Below, piece by piece: positions 18,353 through 26,414 of a DNA stretch of 64,000 bases. Source of the DNA: Simiduia litorea (GTDB taxonomy: Bacteria > Pseudomonadota > Gammaproteobacteria > Pseudomonadales > Cellvibrionaceae); NCBI RefSeq assembly GCF_042853465.1, contig NZ_AP031497.1, positions 2,418,001 to 2,482,000 of the forward strand, given 5' to 3'. The position numbers were made by a program, and so were the translations under genes. The number at the start of each line of letters is the position of its first letter. The first letter of the stretch is position 1. The notes under the pieces were generated by a model. That model had not been told where the DNA came from. It did no database searches and was given only the letters and a program-made list of their open reading frames with translations.

Positions 18353-19882
18353 ATGAACATGCTTGCGACTAAAGAAAATATCGGCACTGTCATATCAGTC
18401 GCCGGCAGTGTAGTGGACGTAGCATTTAATGAATACTTACCCGCTATCTTTTCCGTTCTACATATTGACCAAACGCCCCCTAATGGCAAGCCAGCCGATC
18501 TTAACAGCAGCCGCATCACCATCGAAGTGTTGAGTCATATCAATTCACATCGTATTCGCGCAATTGCATTAACTCCTACCCAAGGTTTAGCGCGTGGTAT
18601 GAACGTGATAGATACAGGCGCACCGCTATTAGCGCCAGTCGGCAAGCCAATTCTATCGCGCATGTTTAATGTATTTGGCAAACCCATTGATGACGGTCCA
18701 GCACTAGAAAACATCAGCTGGGAATCAGTACACAATACGCCGCCATCTTTGAAAAACCGGCGAACCGACTCCGAAATTTTCGTCACCGGCATTAAAGTTA
18801 TCGACGTGCTTTTACCACTCGAACGCGGAGGTAAAGCGGGCCTGTTTGGCGGAGCCGGCGTTGGTAAAACAGTGCTACTAGCGGAGATCATTCACAACAT
18901 GGCTGGTGGTCACGCCGGCGTGAGTATTTTCTGCGGCATTGGCGAGCGATCACGCGAGGGTGAAGAGCTATACCGTGAAATGTGCGCGGCCGGTGTGCTA
19001 CCCAATATGGTGATGGTTTTTGGCCAAATGAATGAGCCGCCCGGCAGTCGCTTTCGGGTAGGCCAGGTTGCGCTCACCATGGCTGAATATTTTCGCGACC
19101 AAGAGCACAGGGATGTGCTGTTATTGATCGACAATATTTTTCGCTTCATTCAGGCTGGTGCGGAAATCTCTGCGCTCATGGGCCAAATACCCTCCCGCCT
19201 TGGCTACCAGCCAACACTAGCGACCGAGCTCGCTAGTTTGGAAGAGCGCATAGCCAATACGGATGCAGGTGCTATCACATCAATTCAGGCAGTCTACGTA
19301 CCGGCCGACGATTTCACCGACCCGGCGGCAGTGCATACCTTCTCACACCTTTCTGCGTCTATCGTCTTATCGCGCAAACGAGCGAGCGAGGGCCTCTATC
19401 CCGCCATAGATCCTTTGCTATCCAACTCCAAAATGGCCACCCCAGGAATTCTAGGAGAGCGCCATTATCAATTAGCACAAGACATTCGCAAAACACTGGC
19501 CCAATACGCGGAGCTGAAGGACATCATCGCCATGCTGGGCTTAGAACAACTTTCGGCGTCCGATCGAAAAGTCGTGGGGCGCGCTAGACGGCTAGAGCGT
19601 TTTTTTACTCAGCCTTTCTTCACCACCGAACAATTCACCGCTATGGCTGGCAAGTTAGTATCACTAGAGGATGCCCTTACAGGCTGTGAGCGAATTTTAG
19701 CCGATGAATTTAACGATTATCCAGAACAGGCCTTATATATGATTGGCTCCGTTGATGACGCGAAATTAGTTAAGGACACAGAAAGCAAGAAAGCTTCTGA
19801 GGCTAAAGAAAGTCAAAAAATTATAGATGGTGAAGAAGAGGAAAAGGTAGATAAAAACATGGCTAAACGCGATGAATCTTAA
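18353..19882 (+). CDS. atpD: N-type ATPase F1 beta subunit
   Basis: First gene of the laterally mobile N-ATPase operon, whose known order atpDCQRBEFAG is fully preserved here. The catalytic beta subunit shows the P-loop GGAGVGKT near residue 165, GERSREGEELYREM, the Walker B strand VLLLIDNIFRFIQAGAE, and VPADDFTDPAAVHTFSHL. The core is about 470 residues; the product is 509 because of an extra Lys/Glu-rich tail (KKASEAKESQKIID, GEEEEKVDKN). N-ATPases are thought to export Na+ or H+ by ATP hydrolysis next to a normal F-ATPase. AAAGGGA precedes the ATG. The end overlaps atpC by 11 bp. Confidence 0.96.
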   Translation: MNMLATKENIGTVISVAGSVVDVAFNEYLPAIFSVLHIDQTPPNGKPADLNSSRITIEVLSHINSHRIRAIALTPTQGLARGMNVIDTGAPLLAPVGKPILSRMFNVFGKPIDDGPALENISWESVHNTPPSLKNRRTDSEIFVTGIKVIDVLLPLERGGKAGLFGGAGVGKTVLLAEIIHNMAGGHAGVSIFCGIGERSREGEELYREMCAAGVLPNMVMVFGQMNEPPGSRFRVGQVALTMAEYFRDQEHRDVLLLIDNIFRFIQAGAEISALMGQIPSRLGYQPTLATELASLEERIANTDAGAITSIQAVYVPADDFTDPAAVHTFSHLSASIVLSRKRASEGLYPAIDPLLSNSKMATPGILGERHYQLAQDIRKTLAQYAELKDIIAMLGLEQLSASDRKVVGRARRLERFFTQPFFTTEQFTAMAGKLVSLEDALTGCERILADEFNDYPEQALYMIGSVDDAKLVKDTESKKASEAKESQKIIDGEEEEKVDKNMAKRDES

Positions 19883-20279
19883 ATTGCTACTACCGTATGG
19901 CATATTTATGAAGCAAAAAAATATACAGCACATTCTAGTGGAAACAGATCAAGGCAGCTATGGGCTATTACCACACAGGCTTGACTGTGTGGCGGCGCTT
20001 GTACCCGGAATCTTGATCTTTCAAAGCAGTTACACACCCGACCCTAGGGGTACAGAAACCTATATCGCTGTCGATGCAGGCGTGCTGGTAAAAACCGGCA
20101 TGGATGTGGTTGTTTCCGTCAGACACGCGGTTGTGGGCAATGATCTAGACAACCTACATGAGGCGGTTGATAAAAATTTTATACAACAAAACGAACGCAA
20201 CCAAAAAATTCACGCTGTATTTAAAAAAATGGAAAGTGATTTTATTACTCGTTTATCCGACTTCCATAAGGATCCTTAG
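19872..20279 (+). CDS. atpC: N-type ATPase F1 epsilon subunit
   Basis: The 135-residue product has the beta-sandwich of F1 epsilon: LKLLLPYGIF, then VETDQGSYGLLPHRLDCVAALVPGIL, then the strand GTETYIAVDAGVLVKTGMDVVVSVRHAVVG. A short helical C-terminus follows. The family in N-ATPases begins MxLKxLLPxxIF, so the ATG at 19872 inside the end of atpD is accepted despite no strong ribosome-binding site; translation is probably coupled. It connects gamma to the c-ring in the central stalk. Confidence 0.9.
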   Translation: MNLKLLLPYGIFMKQKNIQHILVETDQGSYGLLPHRLDCVAALVPGILIFQSSYTPDPRGTETYIAVDAGVLVKTGMDVVVSVRHAVVGNDLDNLHEAVDKNFIQQNERNQKIHAVFKKMESDFITRLSDFHKDP

Positions 20280-20309
20280 CCACTATGCATGCGTTAACAC
20301 CATTAAACA

Positions 20310-20684
20310 TTGATAACAAGCGTTTGGACTGTTAGCGATGAGACAAGCTCATTGAAACACAGTAAAACTGACGCTCAGAAAACGCGTTTTCCAGCTCTTG
20401 TGGGCGTAAAAGTAGCTCGAAAGCTTAAAGCAAAAAAAATCGATAACCCCGGCATCTGGTTTGGCCTAGGTACTATGGGCTTAATTGGCTGGTCGGTCGC
20501 TATACCGACGCTACTTGGTGCTGCATTTGGCATTTGGCTAGATGGGGAATATCCAGGTACGCGATCATACACCTTAGCGCTACTGATCGCGGGGCTATGC
20601 CTTGGCTGTTTTAACGCTTGGCATTGGGTCGGCAGAGAGCAGCGCGAAATGCATGAACAACCTAAGGAGGAAGATGATGATTGA
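20310..20684 (+). CDS. atpQ: N-type ATPase accessory subunit AtpQ (AtpI-like)
   Basis: The 124-residue small membrane protein has two helices (FGLGTMGLIGWSVAIPTLLGAAFGIWLD and YTLALLIAGLCLGCFNAWHWV) and an acidic end (KEEDDD). This matches the AtpI/AtpZ-like second small gene of N-ATPase operons, which probably helps assemble the c-ring. The start is uncertain: TTG at 20310 opens the frame, and TTG at 20352 is an alternative close to the conserved region. It overlaps atpR by a few bases. Confidence 0.85.
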   Translation: MITSVWTVSDETSSLKHSKTDAQKTRFPALVGVKVARKLKAKKIDNPGIWFGLGTMGLIGWSVAIPTLLGAAFGIWLDGEYPGTRSYTLALLIAGLCLGCFNAWHWVGREQREMHEQPKEEDDD

Positions 20685-21009
20685 CTTTGTACCGCTGTCA
20701 ATGACAGCAACCGTTGGGATAAGTATGGGTATTATTTTTTATGGCGGGCTATACGTCACTGTCACCCAAGGCCTGAATTCACCCCGCCCCGCCCTTTGGT
20801 TTAGTGTAAGTTTTCTATTGCGTATGTGCTTTGTGCTTCTAGCGTTGTATTTTATTAACGACGGGCATTGGCAAACTATAGTTGCTTTCTTAACTGGATT
20901 TTTAGTCACTGGCGCTATATTTCAATTACTTAAAGGAATGCAAACTCAAGTTGCGTCAGCCAGCTTAAAAAGCGTACCTATCAAATCAATTTCAGTACGC
21001 AAGCAATAG
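20677..21009 (+). CDS. atpR: N-type ATPase-specific subunit AtpR
   Basis: The 110-residue, three-helix membrane protein begins MIDFVPLSMTATVGISMGII and continues with a second helix ending LLRMCFVLLALYFIN and a third, TIVAFLTGFLVTGAIFQLL. AtpR occurs only in N-ATPase operons, and its membrane Arg residues have been proposed to contact c-subunit carboxylates; RPALWFSVSFLLRM fits. AAGGAGG (20664-20670) lies 6 nt before the ATG at 20677, which settles the start well inside a longer open frame. It overlaps the end of atpQ. Confidence 0.88.
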   Translation: MIDFVPLSMTATVGISMGIIFYGGLYVTVTQGLNSPRPALWFSVSFLLRMCFVLLALYFINDGHWQTIVAFLTGFLVTGAIFQLLKGMQTQVASASLKSVPIKSISVRKQ

Positions 21010-21075
21010 GTGCACCATGCGCGTTAAAATCTATTATTACAAGTATGTAGGGCCCTGCCGTGCGCAGTTACGCTT

Positions 21076-21789
21076 ATGGATATGAGCCCAGACAGTTCTA
21101 TTTTCTGGCAGTTTGGATGGTTCACGTTGAATGCCACCATAGTTTATACTTGGGCTTTAATGCTCGGTTTAACACTGGGTTCGTTATTGATTATACGTAA
21201 GCTATCTAACGCCTTAGAGCGCACTCGCTGGCAGAATCTACTGGAGATTATTGTTACCGGTATCGTTAGCCAAATTGCAGAGGTGGGATTGGCGAAACCA
21301 AAACACTATGTTGGATTCCTAGGCACCCTTTTTCTTTTTATCGCATCGTCAGCTTTTTGCACAATTATTCCCGGCTTCGAACCACCAACGGGATCGCTTT
21401 CAACCACAACAGCACTGGCGCTATGTGTGTTTGTTGTGGTGCCGTTTTATGGTGTTCAACAACAGGGGCTGAAGAAATATTTAGCATCCTATATTCAGCC
21501 CACGATAATTATGCTGCCGTTTAATCTCATCAGTGAATTATCACGTACCTTGGCACTCGCGGTACGGCTGTTTGGTAACATGATGAGTGGCGCGATGATT
21601 ATCGCCATTCTACTTACCATCACCCCTTTTATTTTTCCCATCGTAATGACACTGCTTGGCTTGCTCACGGGCATGGTGCAAGCCTACATTTTTAGTATTT
21701 TGGCAGCAGTCTACATCGCGGCTGCGGCACGCAGCGTAAGACGCCCTTGCAAAAACGCCAACAGCGATAATACGAACATATCAACTTGA
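21076..21789 (+). CDS. atpB: N-type ATPase F0 subunit a
   Basis: The 237-residue integral membrane subunit forms the ion half-channels beside the c-ring. It has five or six hydrophobic helices, with the essential arginine in the conserved segment SRTLALAVRLFGNMMSG and a final helix PIVMTLLGLLTGMVQAYIFS. MDMSPDSSIFWQFGWFTLNAT is the N-terminal periplasmic and first-helix region typical of the N-type family. It is ten bases upstream of atpE. Confidence 0.95.
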   Translation: MDMSPDSSIFWQFGWFTLNATIVYTWALMLGLTLGSLLIIRKLSNALERTRWQNLLEIIVTGIVSQIAEVGLAKPKHYVGFLGTLFLFIASSAFCTIIPGFEPPTGSLSTTTALALCVFVVVPFYGVQQQGLKKYLASYIQPTIIMLPFNLISELSRTLALAVRLFGNMMSGAMIIAILLTITPFIFPIVMTLLGLLTGMVQAYIFSILAAVYIAAAARSVRRPCKNANSDNTNIST

Positions 21790-21798
21790 GGATTTCTT

Positions 21799-22086
21799 AT
21801 GGATAGCATGACTATGATAGCCCTTGTCTCCATTGTAATGGCCGGTTTAACCACAGGTTTTGGCACTATGGGCCCAGCGCTAGGCGAAGGTCGCGCTGTG
21901 GCAAGCGCATTAACGTCACTGGCGCAACAGCCCGATGCGTCGGCCACCATCACTCGCACCTTATTTGTGGGGTTAGCGATGATCGAATCCACTGCAATTT
22001 ATTGTTTTGTTGTATCAATGATACTGCTGTTCGCCAACCCATTCTGGAATTTTGCATTAACACAGGCTCAATCGACGGGACACTAA
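21799..22086 (+). CDS. atpE: N-type ATPase F0 subunit c
   Basis: The 95-residue hairpin subunit forms the rotor ring. Helix 1 carries TMGPALGEGRAVASALTSL with a membrane glutamate. The polar loop is AQQPDASATITRT. Helix 2 carries the ion-binding GLAMIESTAIYCF. The ES-T-Y pattern in helix 2 is that of Na+-binding rotors, and the extra helix-1 Glu is an N-ATPase trait. At least one N-type ring has been argued to carry protons, so the ion cannot be fixed from sequence. GAGG precedes the ATG. Confidence 0.95.
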   Translation: MDSMTMIALVSIVMAGLTTGFGTMGPALGEGRAVASALTSLAQQPDASATITRTLFVGLAMIESTAIYCFVVSMILLFANPFWNFALTQAQSTGH

Positions 22087-22089
22087 TTC

Positions 22090-22977
22090 ATGCTTATAGA
22101 CTGGTTCACGGTAGGCGCACAAGTTCTTAACTTCATTATTCTCGTTTGGCTAATGAAACGCTTTCTTTACCAACCGATTCTTAATGCTATCGATGCGCGA
22201 GAGCAAAGGATTGCCGATAAATTAGATCGCGCCGAAAAAGTAAGCCAAGACGCTAGCGAAGAAAAGGCTAAGTTTACGCAAAAAAATCAGGAATTCGATC
22301 AGCAACGCAGCCAACTACTTGAAGACGCCTCTAGCACGGCTAAAGAAGAGAGCCGACGTTTACTTGAAGAAGCCCATATTGCCGGAGCGGCGATGGTAGA
22401 AAAGCAAAGAAATAGCCTCCTTAACAACATACAGGACCTACAGGAAGAATTAGATCTAACAGCAAAAACAGCCCTATTGTGCATGACAAAAAATGCATTA
22501 CACGATCTAGCCGAGGTCGATATTGAAACCCATATGGTACTCATTTTCCTACAGAATTTAGATAACCTAAATAGTAAACAAAAAGAAAAAATAAAATTAT
22601 CACTAAAAACAAAGGCAATAAAAATCTGCTCTAGTTGCACGCTATCGGCCAAGCAAAAGAAGTTAATATCCAAGTCAATAACAGCCGTCATGGACAAAGA
22701 AGTGGACATCAACTTCGAACTATCACAGGAGCTAGTGGCAGGTATAGAGCTAACCACTGATGGCTTTAAGATGGGCTGGAGTGTTGCAGAATATTGTCAT
22801 ACGTTGCAGGCCTCACTCGACAAGGTAATTGATCAATACAGCTCTGGACCTTCGATCAAAGATGATAAAGAGAATACCTATACAGAGATAGTAGGCCCAT
22901 CGAATGCAGAAGATCCTAGCGACGATGAGCTTGGAACCCAACACAAACCCAGTCTTGTGAATGAAAAAACAGGGTGA
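22090..22977 (+). CDS. atpF: N-type ATPase F0 subunit b with delta-like C-terminus
   Basis: The 295-residue peripheral-stalk subunit has an N-terminal helix (LIDWFTVGAQVLNFIILVWL), then LYQPILNAIDAREQRIADKL and a long coiled coil to about residue 130. The C-terminal region (about 140-245) ends QELVAGIELTTDGFKMGWSVAEY, which resembles the delta subunit. N-ATPase operons lack atpH and this part replaces it. Residues 250-295 are an additional acidic, disordered tail (SNAEDPSDDELG) not needed for the fold. The stalk ties F1 alpha to subunit a. Confidence 0.92.
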   Translation: MLIDWFTVGAQVLNFIILVWLMKRFLYQPILNAIDAREQRIADKLDRAEKVSQDASEEKAKFTQKNQEFDQQRSQLLEDASSTAKEESRRLLEEAHIAGAAMVEKQRNSLLNNIQDLQEELDLTAKTALLCMTKNALHDLAEVDIETHMVLIFLQNLDNLNSKQKEKIKLSLKTKAIKICSSCTLSAKQKKLISKSITAVMDKEVDINFELSQELVAGIELTTDGFKMGWSVAEYCHTLQASLDKVIDQYSSGPSIKDDKENTYTEIVGPSNAEDPSDDELGTQHKPSLVNEKTG

Positions 22978-22987
22978 GATTCTTGCC

Positions 22988-24709
22988 ATGATAAAACACA
23001 TTAATCAACCAAAATCGTCGGTAACTAGCCGCGCGGAAATCCCATCACTAGAAGCGCAATTTAAAAAAACCTTTGCAGATATCCAGGTCGCCAGCAAAGA
23101 ATTTAAAATGCAACTTGGATTGCGCGAAGTCGGAAACGTTATCCACAACGCCAATGGTATAGCAATCGTTTCCGGTCTTCCCAATGTGGGTTATGACGAG
23201 CTAGTGCGATTCAGCAACGGATTACTTGGCATTGCGTTTAACATTGATGAAGTTACAGCAGGTATTGTACTGCTGGGTCATTACTGGCACCTGCGCGCCG
23301 GGGATGAGGTGTTGCGTACTGGACGGGTTATGGACGTGCCCGTGGGGGAACACTTACTCGGTCGAGTGATCAATCCTCTGGGCGAGCCGCTCGACGGAAT
23401 CGCACCACCGAAGGCGAAAACCCGCTTACCCATTGAGCGCCCCGCTACCGCGATTATGGATCGTGCCCCAGTTACTACGCCACTACAAACCGGCATAAAA
23501 GTTATAGATGCGTTAATACCCATTGGCTTGGGTCAGAGGGAACTGATTCTCGGCGACCGGCAAACTGGTAAAACCGCGCTCGCTATAGATACCATTGTTA
23601 ATCAACGCGGCAAAGACGTGCTGTGTGTTTACTGCGCCATAGGACAACGCGGTTCATCAGTAGCCAAAGTCATCGCGACCTTACGTCAACATAACGCACT
23701 CGATTACACAGTGGTGGTGGTGGCTGCAGGTGATGCTCCACCGGGGCTTAGCTACATTGCGCCCTATGCGGCTACTAGCATTGCCGAAGCGTTTATTGAA
23801 GCGGGCCGTGATGTTTTAATCGTGTACGATGATTTAACTCAACACGCTCGTGCTTATCGCGAGCTATCGCTGTTACTTAAGCGCCCGCCAGGTCGCGAAG
23901 CGTTTCCAGGTGATATTTTTTATCTACATTCGCGCCTGTTAGAACGCGCCACCCATTTGAGTAAAGAACTCGGTGGTGGCTCTTTAACCGCACTGCCAAT
24001 TATCGAAACGGAGGCGCAAGACATATCTGCTTACATTCCCACTAATTTGATCTCCATAACTGACGGTCAAATTTACCTGTCCCCGGCCTTGTTCGAACTG
24101 GGGATTTTGCCCGCGGTGGATGTTGGCAAATCTGTTTCAAGAGTTGGCGGCAAAGCACAGCGAAAAGCTTATCGATCGGTGGCCAGCAACTTGAAATTGA
24201 CTTATGCCCAGTTTGAAGAACTGGAAAGCTTTTCACGCTTTGGGGCTCGCGTTGATCAAGCCACTGAAAAGATTATCGCGCACGGCCAGCGCGTACGTAT
24301 GAGCCTTAAGCAGGCTGAATGCTCACCCGTCTCACTTTCGGAACAAATACTACTGTTGCTTGCCGTAAAAGAAGGACTTTTCGATACAGTTCCGTTACTG
24401 GCAATGTCAGAGGCAGAACAGCATTTGCTGAAAGCAGCGTCCGACATTCCGCAAGGCATACGCGATAAAATTGAATCCGATGAGAGTATTAGCGACGATG
24501 ACGGTGAGATGATACTTAAATTAGCAAGTAATGCCTTGGCCGAATTTGGAACCGACAAAACAGACGAGAAAGAAACGCTAGAAAGTAGCTCAGATCGAAC
24601 CATGGTGACCTCAATAGCGACCAATAAGGAACAAGAGCCAACGGATGAGGTACCGGCGGTGGAATTATCTACTAAAGCCACCAAGAACATTTCTGAAACC
24701 AGCGAGTAA
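22988..24709 (+). CDS. atpA: N-type ATPase F1 alpha subunit
   Basis: The 573-residue non-catalytic nucleotide-binding subunit shows LREVGNVIHNANGIAIVSGLPN at the beta-barrel domain, the P-loop ILGDRQTGKTALAIDTIVNQ, IGQRGSSVAKVIATL, the alpha signature GREAFPGDIFYLHSRLLERA, and LFELGILPAVDVGKSVSRVG with the arginine finger. The core ends near residue 520. The rest is a Thr/Ser/Glu-rich tail (KTDEKETLESSSD, NKEQEPTDEVPAV), parallel to the tails on beta and b. The ATG at 22988 follows GGTGAG at a suitable distance; an in-frame ATG at 22961 inside atpF lacks a ribosome-binding site. Confidence 0.95.
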   Translation: MIKHINQPKSSVTSRAEIPSLEAQFKKTFADIQVASKEFKMQLGLREVGNVIHNANGIAIVSGLPNVGYDELVRFSNGLLGIAFNIDEVTAGIVLLGHYWHLRAGDEVLRTGRVMDVPVGEHLLGRVINPLGEPLDGIAPPKAKTRLPIERPATAIMDRAPVTTPLQTGIKVIDALIPIGLGQRELILGDRQTGKTALAIDTIVNQRGKDVLCVYCAIGQRGSSVAKVIATLRQHNALDYTVVVVAAGDAPPGLSYIAPYAATSIAEAFIEAGRDVLIVYDDLTQHARAYRELSLLLKRPPGREAFPGDIFYLHSRLLERATHLSKELGGGSLTALPIIETEAQDISAYIPTNLISITDGQIYLSPALFELGILPAVDVGKSVSRVGGKAQRKAYRSVASNLKLTYAQFEELESFSRFGARVDQATEKIIAHGQRVRMSLKQAECSPVSLSEQILLLLAVKEGLFDTVPLLAMSEAEQHLLKAASDIPQGIRDKIESDESISDDDGEMILKLASNALAEFGTDKTDEKETLESSSDRTMVTSIATNKEQEPTDEVPAVELSTKATKNISETSE

Positions 24710-24714
24710 ATTTT

Positions 24715-25689
24715 ATCGAAACTACGGCTAGCTTAAAGCATAAAATAGACAGTGCTGATGGACTTCAATCTGTTGTACGTACAATGAAAGCCGTAGCCGC
24801 CGCTAGCATAGGCGATTATGAACGAGCGGTTGCAGCACTAGGGGATTATTACACCACAGTTGAGCGCGGCCTGGGTGCATGCTTTCATGACCGAGATCTA
24901 CTGCCAACGCAAAACCCTGTACCGCATCAAGCCAACCCAACGTGCATCATTGTTTTTGGCACGGATCAAGGATTAGTTGGGCAATTCAATGACGTAATCG
25001 CAGAGTTTACCGTGAAATCTTTAGCGTCAAGAGAAGCTCTTGACCGCTCGTCGAGTGCCTCTTTATCGGCACAGACACGGGTACCTACACCATCCGCCTC
25101 CACCGCCGCTGTAGCGCAGACACCGCCCTCTTCGCCTCTGGTTCACAAACCACTGATCTGGGCCGTGGGCGAACGAATTAACGAACGACTCATTGATTCC
25201 GGGTTAACCACCCAAGCGCGCTTTGATGTGCCAAGCTCGGTTCAATCAATAACCTTTTTGATTGCCGACATATTGTTTAGTATTGAAACCAAGCACGCGA
25301 TCAACGCATTGACAGAAGTCTATCTATTTTTCAATCGCCCGAGCACTGGTGCTGGATACCTCCCAATTTCTCAGCGTTTATTACCACTGGACCAAACATG
25401 GTGTACTCAGCTAGCAGAACAGGTCTGGCCCAGCAATAATATCCCTGAAGTCTTGGCAGATAAAACCGGAACTTTAGGCGCGCTAATTCAGGAATATCTA
25501 TTCGTTTCGCTTTTTCGAGCAAGCGCCGAATCTCTATCGAGTGAAAATGCAAGCCGGCTAGCAGCTATGCATCGCGCAGACAAAAATATTGAGGAGTTGC
25601 TAACAACCCTCAATAGAAATTATCAGCGCTTGCGCCAAGCGGGTATCGATGAAGAAATGTTCGACGTTATTGCAGGTTCCAATATTTAG
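24715..25689 (+). CDS. atpG: N-type ATPase F1 gamma subunit, no canonical start codon
   Basis: The rotor shaft subunit. The first ATG (24784) begins MKAVAAASIGDYERAV, but family conservation starts about 20 residues earlier. The same frame upstream reads ETTASLKHKIDSADGLQSVV, the usual first helix of N-type gamma. Between the in-frame TGA (24694-24696) and 24784 there is no ATG, GTG or TTG; ATC at 24715 is the first plausible near-cognate codon and is used here. Downstream are TCIIVFGTDQGLVGQFND, a Ser/Thr/Pro/Ala-rich linker (about residues 110-140 of this model), and the C-terminal helix. Either a rare ATC start is used or the start codon was lost by mutation. Confidence 0.8.
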   Translation: METTASLKHKIDSADGLQSVVRTMKAVAAASIGDYERAVAALGDYYTTVERGLGACFHDRDLLPTQNPVPHQANPTCIIVFGTDQGLVGQFNDVIAEFTVKSLASREALDRSSSASLSAQTRVPTPSASTAAVAQTPPSSPLVHKPLIWAVGERINERLIDSGLTTQARFDVPSSVQSITFLIADILFSIETKHAINALTEVYLFFNRPSTGAGYLPISQRLLPLDQTWCTQLAEQVWPSNNIPEVLADKTGTLGALIQEYLFVSLFRASAESLSSENASRLAAMHRADKNIEELLTTLNRNYQRLRQAGIDEEMFDVIAGSNI

Positions 25690-25827
25690 TAGGCTTTTGC
25701 GAATCAGCAGACGCATATTGCTCGTCTATGATCGCTCAAATCTATCGGGTGGATAGCCTACCTGTATACCGCCACCCAATTGACCTAACCCTTACTGACC
25801 AATAGGCCCTCGAGCTTAGCTTCTTGA

Positions 25828-26031
25828 TTAGCAGTTGTGCTTCTTGCAGAAGCTATCAACTTCTTTCTTTGCATCATCTTCGGATCGTCCATAAAGACTT
25901 TGCACCTTTCCCGCTAATATTTTTCGCTGACCAGCAACTTTATCAAAATCATCATCAGATAACTTGCCCCACTGTCTCTGAGCTTCACCTTTTAGTTGCT
26001 TCCATTTACCCTCAATAATATCTTTGTTCAT
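25828..26031 (-). CDS. CsbD-family stress protein
   Basis: The 67-residue hydrophilic protein begins MNKDIIEGKWKQLKGEAQ and continues with WGKLSDDDFDKVAGQRKILAGKVQ, the CsbD four-helix pattern (E. coli YjbJ relatives are general-stress induced). The end KKEVDSFCKKHNC carries two cysteines, which is unusual for the family. AAGGGAAATAAG precedes the ATG at 26031; the longer frame to 26100 is not supported. It lies convergent to the N-ATPase operon. Confidence 0.9.
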   Translation of the reverse strand: MNKDIIEGKWKQLKGEAQRQWGKLSDDDFDKVAGQRKILAGKVQSLYGRSEDDAKKEVDSFCKKHNC

Positions 26032-26414
26032 CTTATTTCCCTTAACCCATGGCCTGATAATACAAAAAATGGCTGCGAACCTTAATCCACTAGATGCCAT
26101 TCTAAGACCATTTTAGCGTTAGGGAATCGACTCTTCCGTACGGTGCAACACATAGAGCTTTCAAATTTGAACGTATTTTAGAATTTCCTATTATTAGGCC
26201 GATAAAAAGGTTAAGAAGATGTGGCAGATCATTAGCGGCTTTATCGAAAAATCGAGGTATTTAGAAACAGGCAAGTAGGCTATTAGCGTTATGATTTTCA
26301 GCCATTAGCGATCCGTGATATTTAACTGCCTTTTCCATTACTGCGGTACCACCGAGGGCAATTTGGCCTTACCTAACCGAATACCGTGGTTAATATTTAA
26401 TGCCACTCAAGGCC
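26032..26414. other. Intergenic region between csbD-like gene and pgi
   Basis: About 380 bases with no supportable coding frame. It should hold the promoter of the CsbD gene and the 3' end signals of pgi; no strong hairpin with a T tract is evident. Confidence 0.45.

Noticed and set aside
22299..22757. 152-codon minus-strand frame inside atpF
   Set aside because: Shadow of the atpF coiled coil; Ser/Cys-rich composition typical of antisense frames.
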